Shown: positions 30,647 through 41,182, counted from the stretch's first letter. The stretch is DNA of 64,000 bases from Serratia nevei (GCF_024160145.1 NZ_JAMYWQ010000007.1:62001-126000), one strand, 5' to 3'. Notes: generated by a model from the sequence alone, not told the origin. Numbers and translations: made by a program.

Positions 30647-32308
30647 ATGCTGGCGCAATTAACCATCAGCAACTTTGCTATCGTTCGTGAGTTGGAAATC
30701 GATTTTCAACCGGGTATGACGGCGATCACCGGTGAAACCGGCGCCGGCAAATCCATCGCCATCGATGCGCTGGGGCTGTGCCTCGGCAACCGCGCCGACG
30801 GCAACGTGGTGCGCCTGGGAGCCGCCCGCGCCGACATCTGCGCCCGCTTCTCGCTGGCGGACACCCCGTCCGCGCGCGAGTGGCTGGAGCAGAACCAGCT
30901 GGACGACAGCAACGAATGCCTGCTGCGCCGGGTGATCAACGCCGACGGCCGTTCGCGCGGCTTTATCAACGGCACCGCCGTGCCGCTGTCGCAGCTGCGC
31001 GAGCTGGGGCAGCGCCTGATCCAAATCCACGGCCAACACGCCCATCAGCTGCTGCTCAAACCGGAGCACCAAAAAGCGCTGCTCGACGCCTACGCCGACG
31101 AACCCGCCCTGCTGGCGGCGATGAGTGAGGCCTACCAACGCTGGCACCAGAGCTGCCGCGAGCTGGCGCGCCATCAGCAGCAGTCCATCGAGCGCGAAGC
31201 ACGCAAGCAGCTGCTGCAATACCAATTGAAAGAGCTGAACGAATTCGCGCCGCAGGCCGGCGAGTTCGAACAGACCGACGCCGAGTACAAGCGCCTGGCC
31301 AACAGCGGCCAGCTGCTGACCCTCAGCCAGCAGACGCTGCAGCTGCTGGCCGACAGCGACGAGAACAACATGCTCAGCCAGCTCTACAGCGCCAAGCACC
31401 TGCTGCTCGAGCTGGCCGGGTTGGACGACAAGCTCAGCGGCCTGCTGGACATGTTGGAAGAGGCCTCTATCCAGATCAGCGAAGCCAGCGACGAGCTGCG
31501 CCACTACGCCGATCGCATGGATCTCGATCCCAACCGCCTGCACGAGCTGGAACAGCGCCTGTCGCGCCAAATCAGCCTGGCGCGCAAACACCAGGTTGCG
31601 CCGGAAGAGCTGCCGCAGCTGCATCAGCAGTTGCTGGATGAACAGCAGCTGCTTTCACAGCAGGAAAGCGACCATGAGCATCTGAACGAGGCGGTCACCC
31701 TGCATCACCAGCAGGCGCTGGCGCTGGCGGAGCAGCTGCATCAGAAACGCCTGCACTACGCCGCCGAGCTGACCACGCTCATTACCGACAGCATGCAGGC
31801 GCTCTCCATGCCGCACGGCAAGTTCAACATCGACGTGCGTTTCGAGCCGCAGCATCTGAGCGCCGAAGGGGCCAGCCGCACCGAGTTCTGCGTCTCCACC
31901 AACCCGGGGCAGCCGCTGCAGCCGCTGGCGAAGGTCGCCTCCGGCGGTGAGCTGTCGCGTATCGCGCTGGCCATTCAGGTGATCACCGCCCGCAAGATGG
32001 AAACCCCGGCGCTGATCTTCGATGAGGTGGACGTGGGCATCAGCGGCCCGACCGCCGCCATCGTCGGCCGCCTGCTGCGCCAGCTCGGCGAATCCACCCA
32101 GGTGATGTGCGTGACCCACCTGCCACAGGTGGCCGGATGCGGACATCAGCACCTGTTCGTCAGCAAGCAGACCGACGGCACGGTCACCGAAACCCAGATG
32201 GCGCCGCTGGATAAACGCGCCCGGCTGCAGGAGCTGGCGCGCCTGCTCGGCGGCAGCGAAGTCACCCGCAATACGTTGGCGAACGCCAAAGAACTGCTGG
32301 CGGCATAA
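30647..32308 (+). CDS. recN: DNA repair protein RecN
   Basis: RecN is an SMC-like ATPase used in double-strand break repair. The 553-residue protein (same as E. coli) has Walker A GETGAGKS at 29-36, a Gln/Leu-rich coiled coil between about 150 and 370, the ABC signature region [18 protein letters not shown] and Walker [13 protein letters not shown] start at the ATG at 30647, after ACAGGAAGG; an in-frame start 24 bases upstream precedes the ribosome site. SOS control is shown by two LexA boxes. Confidence 0.97.
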   Translation: MLAQLTISNFAIVRELEIDFQPGMTAITGETGAGKSIAIDALGLCLGNRADGNVVRLGAARADICARFSLADTPSAREWLEQNQLDDSNECLLRRVINADGRSRGFINGTAVPLSQLRELGQRLIQIHGQHAHQLLLKPEHQKALLDAYADEPALLAAMSEAYQRWHQSCRELARHQQQSIEREARKQLLQYQLKELNEFAPQAGEFEQTDAEYKRLANSGQLLTLSQQTLQLLADSDENNMLSQLYSAKHLLLELAGLDDKLSGLLDMLEEASIQISEASDELRHYADRMDLDPNRLHELEQRLSRQISLARKHQVAPEELPQLHQQLLDEQQLLSQQESDHEHLNEAVTLHHQQALALAEQLHQKRLHYAAELTTLITDSMQALSMPHGKFNIDVRFEPQHLSAEGASRTEFCVSTNPGQPLQPLAKVASGGELSRIALAIQVITARKMETPALIFDEVDVGISGPTAAIVGRLLRQLGESTQVMCVTHLPQVAGCGHQHLFVSKQTDGTVTETQMAPLDKRARLQELARLLGGSEVTRNTLANAKELLAA

Positions 32309-32313
32309 AAAAG

Positions 32314-32342
32314 CTCAACTTTTTCACTTTCCTGCGGTCTGA
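32314..32342 (+). promoter_or_regulatory. Possible sigma-E promoter of bamE
   Basis: CTCAACTT is followed after 16 bases by TCTGA, close to the GGAACTT-N16-TCTGA sigma-E consensus. It would give a leader of about 200 bases before bamE. No other feature is seen in the 240-base recN-bamE gap. Confidence 0.5.
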
Positions 32343-32548
32343 CAGTGACGCTGTTGACCCGAAAGATATCTAAAGTGCGGCGCGGCGGCGATTCGAAGCC
32401 TCCTCAACGGCCTGAAACAGGCCAAGCGCTTGAGGTGCTGAAGGAAAGCCAACGCGTCGCAACTTGAAAGATGAAGGGTATAAAGGTTTCCAACTGCCGC
32501 AAGGTCTATTATCATCGGCATCCTATGCCCTAAAGGAATGTGATTACT

Positions 32549-32887
32549 ATGCGCTGTAAAACGCTGACTGCCGCCGCTGTAGTTCTTGTGATGCTGACTG
32601 CAGGCTGTTCTACTTTTGAAAAGGTGGTTTATCGTCCTGACATCAACCAGGGGAACTACCTGACGTCGACCGACGTGGCGAAAATTCAGAAAGGGATGAC
32701 CCAGCAACAGGTCGCTTACACATTGGGCACCCCAATGCTGCAAGACCCGTTCGGGACTCAGACGTGGTTCTATGTGTTCCGCCAGCAGCCTGGCCATGAA
32801 GACATCACCCAGCAGACGCTGACGCTGACCTTCGACAGCGCAGGCGTGTTGACCGATATCCAGAACAAACCGGCGCTGACCAAGTAA
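32549..32887 (+). CDS. bamE: Outer membrane protein assembly factor BamE
   Basis: BamE is a lipoprotein of the BAM complex that folds outer-membrane proteins. The 112-residue protein has a lipobox LTAGC with the lipidated Cys at residue 20, then the SmpA/OmlA domain ([37 protein letters not shown]). The ATG at 32549 gives the E. coli start [11 protein letters not shown] sigma-E-like promoter lies upstream. Confidence 0.97.
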   Translation: MRCKTLTAAAVVLVMLTAGCSTFEKVVYRPDINQGNYLTSTDVAKIQKGMTQQQVAYTLGTPMLQDPFGTQTWFYVFRQQPGHEDITQQTLTLTFDSAGVLTDIQNKPALTK

Positions 32888-32984
32888 TCGGCGCCGCCCG
32901 CTCTTCCGGCCCATGAGGGGGCATGATGTTCCTCATGACAGTCGCAGGCTGCAACGCGGAAGAGAAAATCAGTTTCAGATAAAA

Positions 32985-33014
32985 AATAAGGCGCTATAAG
33001 CGCCTTATTTTTTT
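32985..33014. terminator. Bidirectional terminator between bamE and rnfH
   Basis: A ten-pair stem AATAAGGCGC / GCGCCTTATT with a five-base loop, an A-run before and a T-run after. Its right arm overlaps the rnfH stop codon. Confidence 0.88.
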
Positions 33015-33289
33015 GCCTTTTCTGCCCGTTGCCGGCGCAGCTCTTTCGGATCGGCTATCAGTGGCCGGTAGATCTCCACCCGGTCGCCGTCGTTCAGCGT
33101 ATCGCCCAGCTTAGCCGGGCGGCTGTAGATGCCGATTTTGTTGCTCTTGAGATCGATATCCTGGCGCAGCTCCAGCAGGCCCGAAGCCTGGATCGCCTGC
33201 TCGACGCTGCTGCCCTCGGCCAGCTTCACCTTGCGCAGGTACTGACGCTCCGGCAAGGCGTACACCACCTCGACCTGGATGTCAGACAC
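33005..33289 (-). CDS. rnfH: RnfH family protein (RatB, UPF0125)
   Basis: A 94-residue ubiquitin-like (beta-grasp) protein: [39 protein letters not shown] and [23 protein letters not shown] are typical of the family. The function is not settled. The GTG start at 33289 overlaps the ratA stop by 8 bases, matching the coupled ratA-ratB pair of enterics. Confidence 0.93.
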   Translation of the reverse strand: MSDIQVEVVYALPERQYLRKVKLAEGSSVEQAIQASGLLELRQDIDLKSNKIGIYSRPAKLGDTLNDGDRVEIYRPLIADPKELRRQRAEKAKK

Positions 33290-33716
33290 TGTAGACCTCT
33301 TTCGCCCGCTGGGTAAATGCCTGCACCATGCTGCCCGCCAGCTCTTTGAACACCTTGCCGAACGCCAGCTCAATCAGTTTGTTGGTGAATTCGAAATCCA
33401 GGTGCAGCTCCACCTTGCAGGCCTCTTCGCTCAGCGGCGTGAACTGCCAGCCGCCCATCAGCTTGCGGAACGGACCATCGACCAGCTGCATATTGATGCT
33501 CTGGTTATCCAGCAGCGTATTGCGCGTGGTAAAAGTCTTGCTGATACCGGCCTTGGCGACGTCCACCGCGGCGGTCATTTCGTTGGAGGTAGCGTTAAGC
33601 ACCCGGCTGCCGGTGCAGCCTGGCAGAAAATCGGGATAAGAATGAACATCGTTAACCAACTGATACATCTGCTCGGCGCTGAACGGCACTAATGCAGACC
33701 GACTGATCTGGGGCAT
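33282..33716 (-). CDS. ratA: Ribosome-association toxin RatA
   Basis: RatA is a START/Bet v1-like protein (also likened to coenzyme Q-binding Coq10) reported to bind 50S subunits and block 70S formation; the toxin role is debated. The 144-residue protein begins [34 protein letters not shown] and ends [12 protein letters not shown]. The ATG at 33716 is the family start; upstream codons do not match. It is divergent from smpB. Confidence 0.94.
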   Translation of the reverse strand: MPQISRSALVPFSAEQMYQLVNDVHSYPDFLPGCTGSRVLNATSNEMTAAVDVAKAGISKTFTTRNTLLDNQSINMQLVDGPFRKLMGGWQFTPLSEEACKVELHLDFEFTNKLIELAFGKVFKELAGSMVQAFTQRAKEVYSV

Positions 33717-33877
33717 ATCATTTCCTGTGAGACATAAAACGTACAGATAATACCATTTATCTGGCGGCAAACAAAAAATCTGCTAAGGGATGGGGGCGCC
33801 AAAAATGCGAAAAATTGCGCAGGTGCTGAACGGGAAAGGATTTCTTTCGCTGAAGCATCCAGTATAATGAACGCACT

Positions 33878-34360
33878 ATGACAAAGAAAAAAGCACACAA
33901 ACCCGGTTCCGCCACCATTGCTCAAAACAAGCGCGCACGTTTCGAATACTTCATTGAAGAAGAGTTCGAGGCGGGCCTGTCGCTGCAAGGGTGGGAAGTT
34001 AAATCGCTGCGTGCAGGCAAAGCCAACCTCAGCGACAGCTACGTGACGTTCCGTGACGGTGAAGCCTATCTGTTTGGCGCCACCATCACCCCGCTCAACG
34101 TGGCTTCGTCGCATGTGGTGTGCGATCCGACGCGTACCCGTAAACTGCTGCTGAACCGACGCGAGCTGGATACCCTGCTCGGCCGCGTCAACCGCGAGGG
34201 TTACACCGTGGTGGCCTTGTCCCTGTATTGGAAAAATGCCTGGAGCAAGATCAAGATCGGCGTAGCCAAAGGCAAGAAAGAGCACGACAAACGCGATGAC
34301 ATCAAAGATCGCGAATGGCAGACGGCGAAAGCCCGTATCATGAAGCACGCCAATCGTTAA
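33878..34360 (+). CDS. smpB: SsrA-binding protein
   Basis: SmpB carries tmRNA to stalled ribosomes. The 160-residue protein has the OB-fold core ([33 protein letters not shown]) and the basic C-terminal tail ([17 protein letters not shown]) that enters the mRNA channel. Its partner RNA gene ssrA follows 49 bases downstream. Confidence 0.98.
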   Translation: MTKKKAHKPGSATIAQNKRARFEYFIEEEFEAGLSLQGWEVKSLRAGKANLSDSYVTFRDGEAYLFGATITPLNVASSHVVCDPTRTRKLLLNRRELDTLLGRVNREGYTVVALSLYWKNAWSKIKIGVAKGKKEHDKRDDIKDREWQTAKARIMKHANR

Positions 34361-34409
34361 GCCGCTGGCTTATCGAAGTAAACTTCTGGTATACTGCACA
34401 AAGTTACTT

Positions 34410-34773
34410 GGGGCTGATTCTGGATTCGACGGGATTTGCGAAGCCCTAGGAGCATGCCGAGGGGCGGTTGGCCTCGTAAAAAGCCGCAAAAAAATAGTCG
34501 CAAACGACGAAAACTACGCTTTAGCAGCTTAATACCCTGCTTAGAGCCCTCTCTCCCTAGCCTCCGCTCTTAGGACGGGGATCAAGAGAGGTCAAACCCA
34601 AAAGAGATCGCGTGGACGTCCTGCCTGGGGCTGAAGCGTTAAACTCAATCAGGCTAGTCTGTCAGTAGCGTGTCCATCCGCAGCTGGCCGGCGAATGTAA
34701 AGATTGGACTAAGCATGTAGTGCCGACGGTGTAGTAATTTCGGACGCGGGTTCAACTCCCGCCAGCTCCACCA
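34410..34773 (+). ncRNA. ssrA: Transfer-messenger RNA (tmRNA, SsrA)
   Basis: The RNA begins GGGGCTGATTCTGGATTCGA and ends GGTTCAACTCCCGCCAGCTC followed by CACCA, which pair to give the tRNA-Ala-like acceptor domain. The tag ORF at 34500-34532 encodes ANDENYALAA and a TAA stop, as in E. coli. A TATACT -10 box is at 34390-34395. It rescues stalled ribosomes with SmpB. The 3' end is intact and no integrase gene follows. Confidence 0.98.
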
Positions 34774-34815
34774 AATACGTCGCCAGTGAACCAGATAGAC
34801 CCGGCGATAATAGCG

Positions 34816-34850
34816 AAAAAGCCCACAACTTCGGTTGCGGGCTTTTTTGT
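34816..34850 (+). terminator. Terminator after ssrA
   Basis: A stem AAAAGCCCACAAC / GTTGCGGGCTTTT with one mismatch, a TTCG tetraloop and a T-run, about 45 bases after the tmRNA 3' end. Confidence 0.92.
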
Positions 34851-34907
34851 TTTTGTCGTATTCCGAAGGCTCGTCCCACGGCCCGGGCTGTTCCGGGCCA
34901 ATGCGGG

Positions 34908-36044
34908 CTAGTGATCCAGATAGAGGTAATGCAGCCAGCTGGTCATGCGCAGCAGCACTTTGCGCATCACGGAGACGTGCTCGAAGTGCCCGGTATAGAC
35001 CGCCGCCTGGGCGCTCACGCCGTCGGGCAGATGATCCAGATCCGGGTTGGCCGCCAGATCGATCATCACATACACCCCTTCCCGGCCCGGCGTGGCGCTC
35101 AGGCCCTGCAGTGCGCCGCTGGCCTGGTAGCTGCCGTCCGGTATCGCCGGCAACACCCGGCTTACGGTGCCGCCATAAACCTGCCCCGGCAAGCCGTTGA
35201 ACACCACCTCGGCCTGGTCCCCCTGCGCCAAGCGCAGGATGGCGTTCTGGCGGAACACCGCCACCACCTGGCGCTTTTGCTGCGGGATAAAGATCATCAC
35301 CGGTTTGAACGGCAGACGAACCGCCGCCGTGCCCGGCCGCGCCAGCACCTGCGTGACATAACCGTCGCTCGGCGCACGCACCACCGTTTGTTCCAGGTTG
35401 TAGCGTGCTTCGGCTATCTGCGATTTCAGGCTGGCTATCGTGGCGTCTTCGCCGTCATAGCGCCCGGACAACCGCGCCTGTTCCTGCTGGAACTGGGCTT
35501 TCGCAGCCTGCAGCGCGGCGGATTGCGCCTGGTACTGCTGCTGTGCATGGCTGACGTCCTGTTCCGAGAACGGGTTGACCGGCATCGCCGCCCCTTTCGC
35601 GTAGCGCTGGTAGTCCTTACGGGCACGCTCGTACTCCGCGTTCGCCCGCTGTACGTTGGCGGCGGACTCGCTGAGCGCCGCCCGGCGCATTCTTATCTCC
35701 GCCTCCGCCCCGGCCAGATCCGCCTCCAGCCTGGTGAGCCGCGCACGGTAGCGGCTATCGTCAAGCCGGAACAGCACCTCGCCTTTGCGCAGCAGCACGT
35801 TGGTTTTCTCCGTCACCTCAACGATCATGCCTGAGACCTGCGGTACCATCGGCACCGACACGGCAATTTTCTGCGCCCGATCGCTGTACGGATGGTTGTA
35901 GTTCATCGTCAGAATCAACGCGCCGACGATAACGATCCCACCGAGTACGGCGGTCGGTACGGTCCATTTATTGACCGGAATGCGGAACAGTTTAAATACG
36001 CCGTAGCTCAGCGCCACGTAGCTGAGAATAATGAGCAAATCCAT
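34908..36044 (-). CDS. yiaV: HlyD-family membrane fusion protein YiaV
   Basis: A 378-residue periplasmic adaptor with two N-terminal membrane segments (about 2-20 and 30-48), a lipoyl-like half motif ([32 protein letters not shown]), a long coiled coil (about 95-210) and a beta-barrel part ending [19 protein letters not shown]. The whole closely resembles E. coli YiaV. It follows yiaW by 9 bases. No transporter pump gene is nearby, so its partner is unknown. Confidence 0.93.
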   Translation of the reverse strand: MDLLIILSYVALSYGVFKLFRIPVNKWTVPTAVLGGIVIVGALILTMNYNHPYSDRAQKIAVSVPMVPQVSGMIVEVTEKTNVLLRKGEVLFRLDDSRYRARLTRLEADLAGAEAEIRMRRAALSESAANVQRANAEYERARKDYQRYAKGAAMPVNPFSEQDVSHAQQQYQAQSAALQAAKAQFQQEQARLSGRYDGEDATIASLKSQIAEARYNLEQTVVRAPSDGYVTQVLARPGTAAVRLPFKPVMIFIPQQKRQVVAVFRQNAILRLAQGDQAEVVFNGLPGQVYGGTVSRVLPAIPDGSYQASGALQGLSATPGREGVYVMIDLAANPDLDHLPDGVSAQAAVYTGHFEHVSVMRKVLLRMTSWLHYLYLDH

Positions 36045-36053
36045 AGGCTACGC

Positions 36054-36398
36054 TCAACTTACCGTCGGGCCGGAAACCGCCGACGGCTTTTCCTGCAGGC
36101 GTTGCAATTCGGCTTCGAGCAGCGCGATGCGCGCCTGCAGGTCCGTTGAAGGTTCTGCCTTCTCACTCATGCCCCAGCCGCGTTCCGGCCGATAGAGCGT
36201 CGCCCAGATCCACAGCAGTGGCCAAATAGCGTGCAGCGTAAACAGGCTAACCCAGCCGGCGACGTGAATCGCATCTTGATGCGGGTGCTGGCGCTTTTTG
36301 GCCAGCAAATAGGGAATGTCATGAATAATAATGACGCCGTAGAATAAAATCAGGAATACCGCAATCAGTACGCCTAAAGCAAAATAATTAAGAAACAT
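36054..36398 (-). CDS. yiaW: DUF3302 inner-membrane protein YiaW
   Basis: A 114-residue protein with two membrane segments (about 4-26 and 46-68, AGWVSLFTLHAIWPLLWIWATLY) and a C-terminal helical tail (LQARIALLEAELQRLQEK) likely to form a coiled coil. It matches DUF3302/YiaW and is co-transcribed with yiaV, so the two probably act together. Function unknown. Confidence 0.9.
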   Translation of the reverse strand: MFLNYFALGVLIAVFLILFYGVIIIHDIPYLLAKKRQHPHQDAIHVAGWVSLFTLHAIWPLLWIWATLYRPERGWGMSEKAEPSTDLQARIALLEAELQRLQEKPSAVSGPTVS

Positions 36399-36436
36399 GT
36401 AAAGCCCTGGTTGGTCATAGCGGAAATAAACGAAGT

Positions 36437-37090
36437 TTATAGCGTGTTATATTGTCTGATATCGTTGGCGATGGTATCGATGGCATTCTTCACGTCGGTG
36501 ATTTTAAGCTGCGCTTTCTCGTTATTGAGATTTTCCCCCGAAGCCTTGCGCACCACTTTAATGACCGGCTGATTGGTCGCCGCATCGATAAACTCACCCT
36601 CCATATAGACCGCACTCTCCATGGTGCGATGGCCGGTCACGCTTTGCGTCGCGGCAATCAGCAGGGTGATCGGCAAGACTTCATAGATCTGCAGCCCTTT
36701 CTGCTGCGTGTCGATCGCCGTGATGGCGCCGCGGAAAATCAGCGTATGCTCGCGCGGCATGTCCACCAGCGTAAAGTGGGTGCCCATCGCCTGCTTAAAC
36801 TGCTGGTTGGTGTAATTCAGGATATTGTCGAGCGCGCGTTGGCTCACCATCTCGCTCGGTTTCGGCCGCGGGAAATAGATCATCGGTTGATAAACCAGAT
36901 ATTGATAACGGGAAAAATCGACGTTCTTGTCCTTCCAATATAAAACGTCTTTGCCGGACGCGGATTGACCTTTATTGATATCGTTATAATTGGTCAGAAA
37001 GGTCGAGTACTTTTCTTTTTCGGTCACGGCGGAAGAGCACGCGGCCAGTAATAACAGCGCAGGCAAAATAGCCGCTCTTGTCACTTTCAT
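36437..37090 (-). CDS. DUF3313 family lipoprotein
   Basis: A 217-residue lipoprotein with a signal peptide and lipobox LLAACSS (lipidated Cys18). The start of the mature part, YSTFLTNYNDINKG, and YQYLVYQPMIYFPRPKPSEMVSQRALDNI fit the DUF3313 family. I chose the ATG at 37090 because the longer open frame upstream has no signal peptide. It precedes yiaW-yiaV by 38 bases and is probably in the same operon. Function unknown; an envelope role with YiaVW is an inference. Confidence 0.85.
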   Translation of the reverse strand: MKVTRAAILPALLLLAACSSAVTEKEKYSTFLTNYNDINKGQSASGKDVLYWKDKNVDFSRYQYLVYQPMIYFPRPKPSEMVSQRALDNILNYTNQQFKQAMGTHFTLVDMPREHTLIFRGAITAIDTQQKGLQIYEVLPITLLIAATQSVTGHRTMESAVYMEGEFIDAATNQPVIKVVRKASGENLNNEKAQLKITDVKNAIDTIANDIRQYNTL

Positions 37091-37225
37091 TGACGGGTTT
37101 CTCTTTATTTTGGTGGATAGCAAATAATCAAATCGAATGATACCCAGCCGTCCGCGATAAGTCATATGACAATGCCGCCAAAGGTGTATATCATTTTTGA
37201 TATACAAACTCATAAGAGCCGGCCA

Positions 37226-38161
37226 GTGAAAGAGAAAGACTTCCGCATTGAAGAACTCAGGATTGTCCGCATCATTGCCGAAACGGCGAGCGTCAGCAAA
37301 GCGGCGCAGCGGTTGAATATGCCGCAGTCTAACGTGTCGCGCGCCCTCACCGCGCTGGAACGGCGGCTCGGGCTGGAACTGTTCCTGCGCGGCCCGCGTA
37401 CCCTGGCACTGACCGAGTTCGGCGAGCAATTCTTGCGGCGCGCCTCGCAGTTGCTGGACGAGCACAGCGATCTGCTCGATATGTCCGGCACCTATAAGCG
37501 CAGCCTGAACGGCATGGTCACACTCGGTGCGCCGATCGGCATCCACGCTTTCCTGGCCCGTTATTTACTGCCGCCGCTGCTGCACGCTGCGCCGGCGCTG
37601 ACTGTCGATCTGGTGACCCGCCACCCCGACGAACGCGAGAAAAAGTACGGCGCGGTGTTCGACAGCGACTGCGACCTGCTGATCAGCCTCTTCCCACCGC
37701 AAAACGAAAGCCTGATCGCCAGGCCCTTTACTCGTTTTCGCGTCGGGCTGTTCGCCGCACCGGATTACATCGCCCGTTCGCCGTTGGCGGCGTTGGACGA
37801 GCTGTCTCAGCATCGTTGCATCACCTTGCGCATGCTGGGCGGCATCCGCAATACCTGGAGCGTCTACAATGCACAGGGAGAATTGGTGCAGGTCGAAATC
37901 AATGGCACCAGCGTCTGCGATAATATTCTGCCGGCGATCGAGCTGGCCAAACAGGGCCTGGGCATCGTCTACGCCCCGTATTATTCCGTGGCTGCCGAGC
38001 TGGATGCCGGCACCCTACAGCCCTGCCTGGCGCGCGAGCGCGGCATCGATATGCAAGCCTACCTGATCTACCGCCGGCGCGGCGTGTTGCCGCACCGCGT
38101 GCAGGTGACGATGGACAGCATCATGGAGAACGTCAAGCTGCACGCGCACCGGCTGATGTAA
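37226..38161 (+). CDS. LysR-family transcriptional regulator
   Basis: A LysR regulator with an N-terminal helix-turn-helix (IVRIIAETASVSKAAQRLNMPQSNVSRALTALERRLGLELFLRGPR) and a type 2 periplasmic-binding-like effector domain from about residue 85. The GTG at 37226 puts the helix-turn-helix at the usual distance from the start (311 residues). An in-frame ATG at 37166 would add 20 residues. It is divergent from the DUF3313-yiaW-yiaV genes and may control them; E. coli also has a LysR gene (yiaU) beside yiaVW. Confidence 0.88.
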   Translation: MKEKDFRIEELRIVRIIAETASVSKAAQRLNMPQSNVSRALTALERRLGLELFLRGPRTLALTEFGEQFLRRASQLLDEHSDLLDMSGTYKRSLNGMVTLGAPIGIHAFLARYLLPPLLHAAPALTVDLVTRHPDEREKKYGAVFDSDCDLLISLFPPQNESLIARPFTRFRVGLFAAPDYIARSPLAALDELSQHRCITLRMLGGIRNTWSVYNAQGELVQVEINGTSVCDNILPAIELAKQGLGIVYAPYYSVAAELDAGTLQPCLARERGIDMQAYLIYRRRGVLPHRVQVTMDSIMENVKLHAHRLM

Positions 38162-38171
38162 CCAAGAACGC

Positions 38172-39482
38172 TCAGGAAGCCTTTTGCGCCATAATTTCGA
38201 TGATCTGTCTGTCGGTGTGCTGCATCGATCGATTGGCCAGCGCGCAAAGGTTAGCGATCGACTGCTCGACATCGTTCGCCACGATCCCCTCATTGCCGCT
38301 TACCGCCGTGTCGTCCAGTGCCATCAGCACCGCTTTCCACGCCGAAGAGGCGCTGGTGGAAACCTTCATTGCGCAACTGTTGGAGGCGCCATCGCAAATC
38401 ATCCCGCTCACATCGCCAATCATGCTGCCGATGGCCTTGGCGAGGGTGTCGTACCGGCCATCCGCCAACCATGCCATGCCGGCGGCGGCCCCCATCGAAG
38501 CGGTGGTAGCGGCGCACAACGCAGAGAGGCGCGGCAGACGATAGTGGATATAAATGGCGCTCAGGTGGGACAACATCAGCGCTCGCGCCAGCTTTTCTTC
38601 ACCGGCCGCGAAGTGCTCCGCCACCACCATCACCGGCATGGTGGCGGCAATGCCCTGATTGCCGGAACCGGAGTTGCTCATCGCGGGCAGCGTCGCGCCC
38701 CCCATGCGCGCATCGGACGCCGCGCTGGTGCGGATCACGATGTCGCTGGCCAGATCGCTCGCCATCAATCCGCGCGCGCGCTGTTTTTGCAACGTAGCAC
38801 CCACGTGCAATCCCCACTGGCCGCGCAGCCCTTCACGCGACAGCGCCTCGTTAAGGTGCGCGGCATCGAGAATAAAGCGGATATCGTCGAACGGTACCCG
38901 CTCAATAAAATCCACTATCTCACGCAGCGAAGTCTGCGCCAGCACCTGCAGCGGGCACACAGGTGCTTCGCCCTGCGCCTGCTCCGTCAACGTGAACAGC
39001 GTGGCCCCCTGCTGCTCGATGCTCACAATGCGGGTATGTCCGCCGACGATGGTGGCGCTGGCCCAGCGCTCACCGGCGTACACCTTCGCCCGGGCATAGA
39101 GAATATCGTCGCAAGGCGCCTGCAGCATGACGCGCACCGCCCCCTGTTCCAACAGCCACTTCGCCTGGGTGACGGCTTTTGCCGAAGCCTTCTCAAGCAC
39201 TTGTAAACCGCCGTTAGCATCGCCGCCTACGGCCCCCAACGCGGCGGCGATCGGCAATCCCGCCATGCCGGTGCCGGGCACCGTCACGCCCATGCCGTTT
39301 TTCATCAAATTCGGCGAAACCCAGGCTTCAATGCGATCCACCGCCCCCGATAAATGGGCCGCCGCCGTGGCGCTGGCCAGCGCCAGAGAAACCGGTTCGG
39401 TACACCCCAGCGCAGGCTTTACCTCCTCCTGCACTGCGCGAATGTATTTTTTCCATAATGAAAGACTTTCAGGGTTCAACAT
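38172..39482 (-). CDS. cyuA: L-cysteine desulfidase family protein (CyuA/YhaM, UPF0597)
   Basis: The 436-residue protein belongs to the UPF0597/CyuA family, iron-sulphur enzymes that break down L-cysteine to pyruvate, ammonia and sulphide. Typical motifs are [18 protein letters not shown] (with a conserved Cys), [15 protein letters not shown] and the two-cysteine [19 protein letters not shown] near residue 345, likely cluster ligands. It lies 30 bases after a HAAAP-family permease, as cyuA does after cyuP. A serine dehydratase-like substrate cannot be excluded. Confidence 0.85.
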   Translation of the reverse strand: MLNPESLSLWKKYIRAVQEEVKPALGCTEPVSLALASATAAAHLSGAVDRIEAWVSPNLMKNGMGVTVPGTGMAGLPIAAALGAVGGDANGGLQVLEKASAKAVTQAKWLLEQGAVRVMLQAPCDDILYARAKVYAGERWASATIVGGHTRIVSIEQQGATLFTLTEQAQGEAPVCPLQVLAQTSLREIVDFIERVPFDDIRFILDAAHLNEALSREGLRGQWGLHVGATLQKQRARGLMASDLASDIVIRTSAASDARMGGATLPAMSNSGSGNQGIAATMPVMVVAEHFAAGEEKLARALMLSHLSAIYIHYRLPRLSALCAATTASMGAAAGMAWLADGRYDTLAKAIGSMIGDVSGMICDGASNSCAMKVSTSASSAWKAVLMALDDTAVSGNEGIVANDVEQSIANLCALANRSMQHTDRQIIEIMAQKAS

Positions 39483-39512
39483 AATGACAACCTTAATGCC
39501 GTGTTAGCGATA

Positions 39513-40844
39513 TCAGGAGAATGCCAGGAACGGGGAGACGCACAGCAATAGACCGGTCACGATGATAAGCACCAGCGATGCGCCTTTATATTTATGCAGC
39601 GCGGGCACTTTATGAACCAGCCACGCCGGAATAAGACAGCCGACCAGGCCAAAGATGGGGCTGCAAATAGATGTGAAGCTCAGCACCGGGGCATTCAACA
39701 CAATGGCGCTCCAGGCCAGCAGAATGGCGAACACCATAATGCCGCGCTGCACATATTTTTCATTGATGCTTTCCAGCGGCAGCTTACGGCGCAGCAGGTT
39801 CATCACGATACCCTGCGTCGCTTCACGAAACCCCAAGTAAACGCCGAAAAATGCGGTCATCACGGCGAAAATATTCAGTATCACGCTGACGATTTTTACC
39901 CAAGCGGCGCCATCGCCGCTTATGAATTGAGCGGCAATCGCCAGCGCGGAAATATTCTGCTCATAGGCCTTAACGGCCTCGTCATGCCCCATCGCCAGAG
40001 TGAAAGAGACGGCATAGAAAAAGACGGTGGTAAACAGGATACCGAAGGCGATATTCATGGCGCGCAACGCTTTATGCCGGGCAACCTCAATGGATTTTTC
40101 GCGCGAGCGATAAGAAATGACCATTGGGCTGAGCGTCTGAATAAACAGAATCGAGGTCAGGGTAAACGGCAGCGTAATGATGGCGTTTTTAATCAGCAGC
40201 GCCGCCGGCGGCAGCGCGCCGATATGATGCACGTGCCACAGGCCAATCATCGACACGCCGAGCGCCGCCACAACCAGCAGCTTGGTCAACACCATCAGGC
40301 TTGAAAGCTTAAACAGCAGCTGTTCGCCGCGAGATGAAATCGCCACTAAAATGCAGATCAGCGCCAGGCCGTAAAAGGGATTGTCGGACAACAGCCCTTC
40401 CGTCACGCCAAAGGTGTGCAAATAAGAAGCGCTGTCGTTGGTGATGGCGGTGGAATAAACAAACATCCAGATCACCAGCATGACAAAATAGAGCGCACCG
40501 AGCAGGATGCCCCAGTTTTTCCCCAGATAGCCGCTAATCACGCTGGGATAATCTTTACACTCCGGCGACTCCGCAAGGGTATTGATAAATAAACGCTGGA
40601 ATAAATACATTGCCGGATAACCGATAATTGAGGAGAGCAAAAATACCCATAGCCCCATCAATCCGACCTGAACCGGTAAAAACACAATGCCTGCGCCAAT
40701 GGCCATGCCAATACTCATAATGACCCAGCCGGTATCAGTGCTGTCGAATTTAATTGCCTCGCGCCATTCACTTTCCGTCATCTTCGCCCGCAAAGCAGGC
40801 GATGTATCATCCAATAGCACGCTATTATTTGAAGCCGTTTCCAT
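39513..40844 (-). CDS. HAAAP-family amino acid permease (CyuP/SdaC type)
   Basis: This 443-residue protein has about eleven membrane segments and begins the transport core with DTGWVIMSIGMAIGAGIVFLPVQVGLMG, the hydroxy/aromatic amino acid permease pattern found in SdaC, TdcC and YhaO (CyuP). Pairing with cyuA suggests cysteine or serine uptake. I start at the ATG at 40844; a GTG 48 bases upstream is possible. The 338 bases upstream are AT-rich and hold no gene. Confidence 0.86.
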   Translation of the reverse strand: METASNNSVLLDDTSPALRAKMTESEWREAIKFDSTDTGWVIMSIGMAIGAGIVFLPVQVGLMGLWVFLLSSIIGYPAMYLFQRLFINTLAESPECKDYPSVISGYLGKNWGILLGALYFVMLVIWMFVYSTAITNDSASYLHTFGVTEGLLSDNPFYGLALICILVAISSRGEQLLFKLSSLMVLTKLLVVAALGVSMIGLWHVHHIGALPPAALLIKNAIITLPFTLTSILFIQTLSPMVISYRSREKSIEVARHKALRAMNIAFGILFTTVFFYAVSFTLAMGHDEAVKAYEQNISALAIAAQFISGDGAAWVKIVSVILNIFAVMTAFFGVYLGFREATQGIVMNLLRRKLPLESINEKYVQRGIMVFAILLAWSAIVLNAPVLSFTSICSPIFGLVGCLIPAWLVHKVPALHKYKGASLVLIIVTGLLLCVSPFLAFS

Positions 40845-41182
40845 AAGTTTCTCGCTTGTGTAGGTGGAGGTTTTTTTTAATAGTTTCGGCACGATGGACG
40901 GTACGAAAATGCAGGCAAGTTATGGTTTTAATGGGGGAAATCTTACCCCTGAAACAAGAGAAAAAAGTCACAATATTAGTGTGGATTAGCACCATCAAAG
41001 AGAAAAAAATTCCATGTATAAAAAATAAGAAGAAATAAATTCTATCGAAAACCGGTATGAGAGGCGCATCACATTATCCCGATGCGCCACGGCGTTCATC
41101 GCCAAACGGTGTTAACTCAAGCTTTCTATCCGTTTCTCATGAGCCGCGTCCGGCAGGCCACTCCGCCGGCCGGACGCCCCCC
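40845..41182. other. 338-base AT-rich gap upstream of the permease gene
   Basis: No gene seen. The left two thirds are AT-rich and should carry the permease promoter. A hairpin GGCGCATC / GATGCGCC at 41063-41088 (ten-base loop) lies toward the end of the PepSY gene and could end its transcript, although no U-run follows. Confidence 0.45.

Noticed and set aside
32324..32914. 196-codon minus-strand open frame over bamE
   Set aside because: It is antisense to bamE and has no recognisable content.
34750..34773. tmRNA 3' end as an attachment site of an integrated island
   Set aside because: This is a common integration site, but no integrase gene follows and I saw no second copy of the 3' end sequence downstream in the window.
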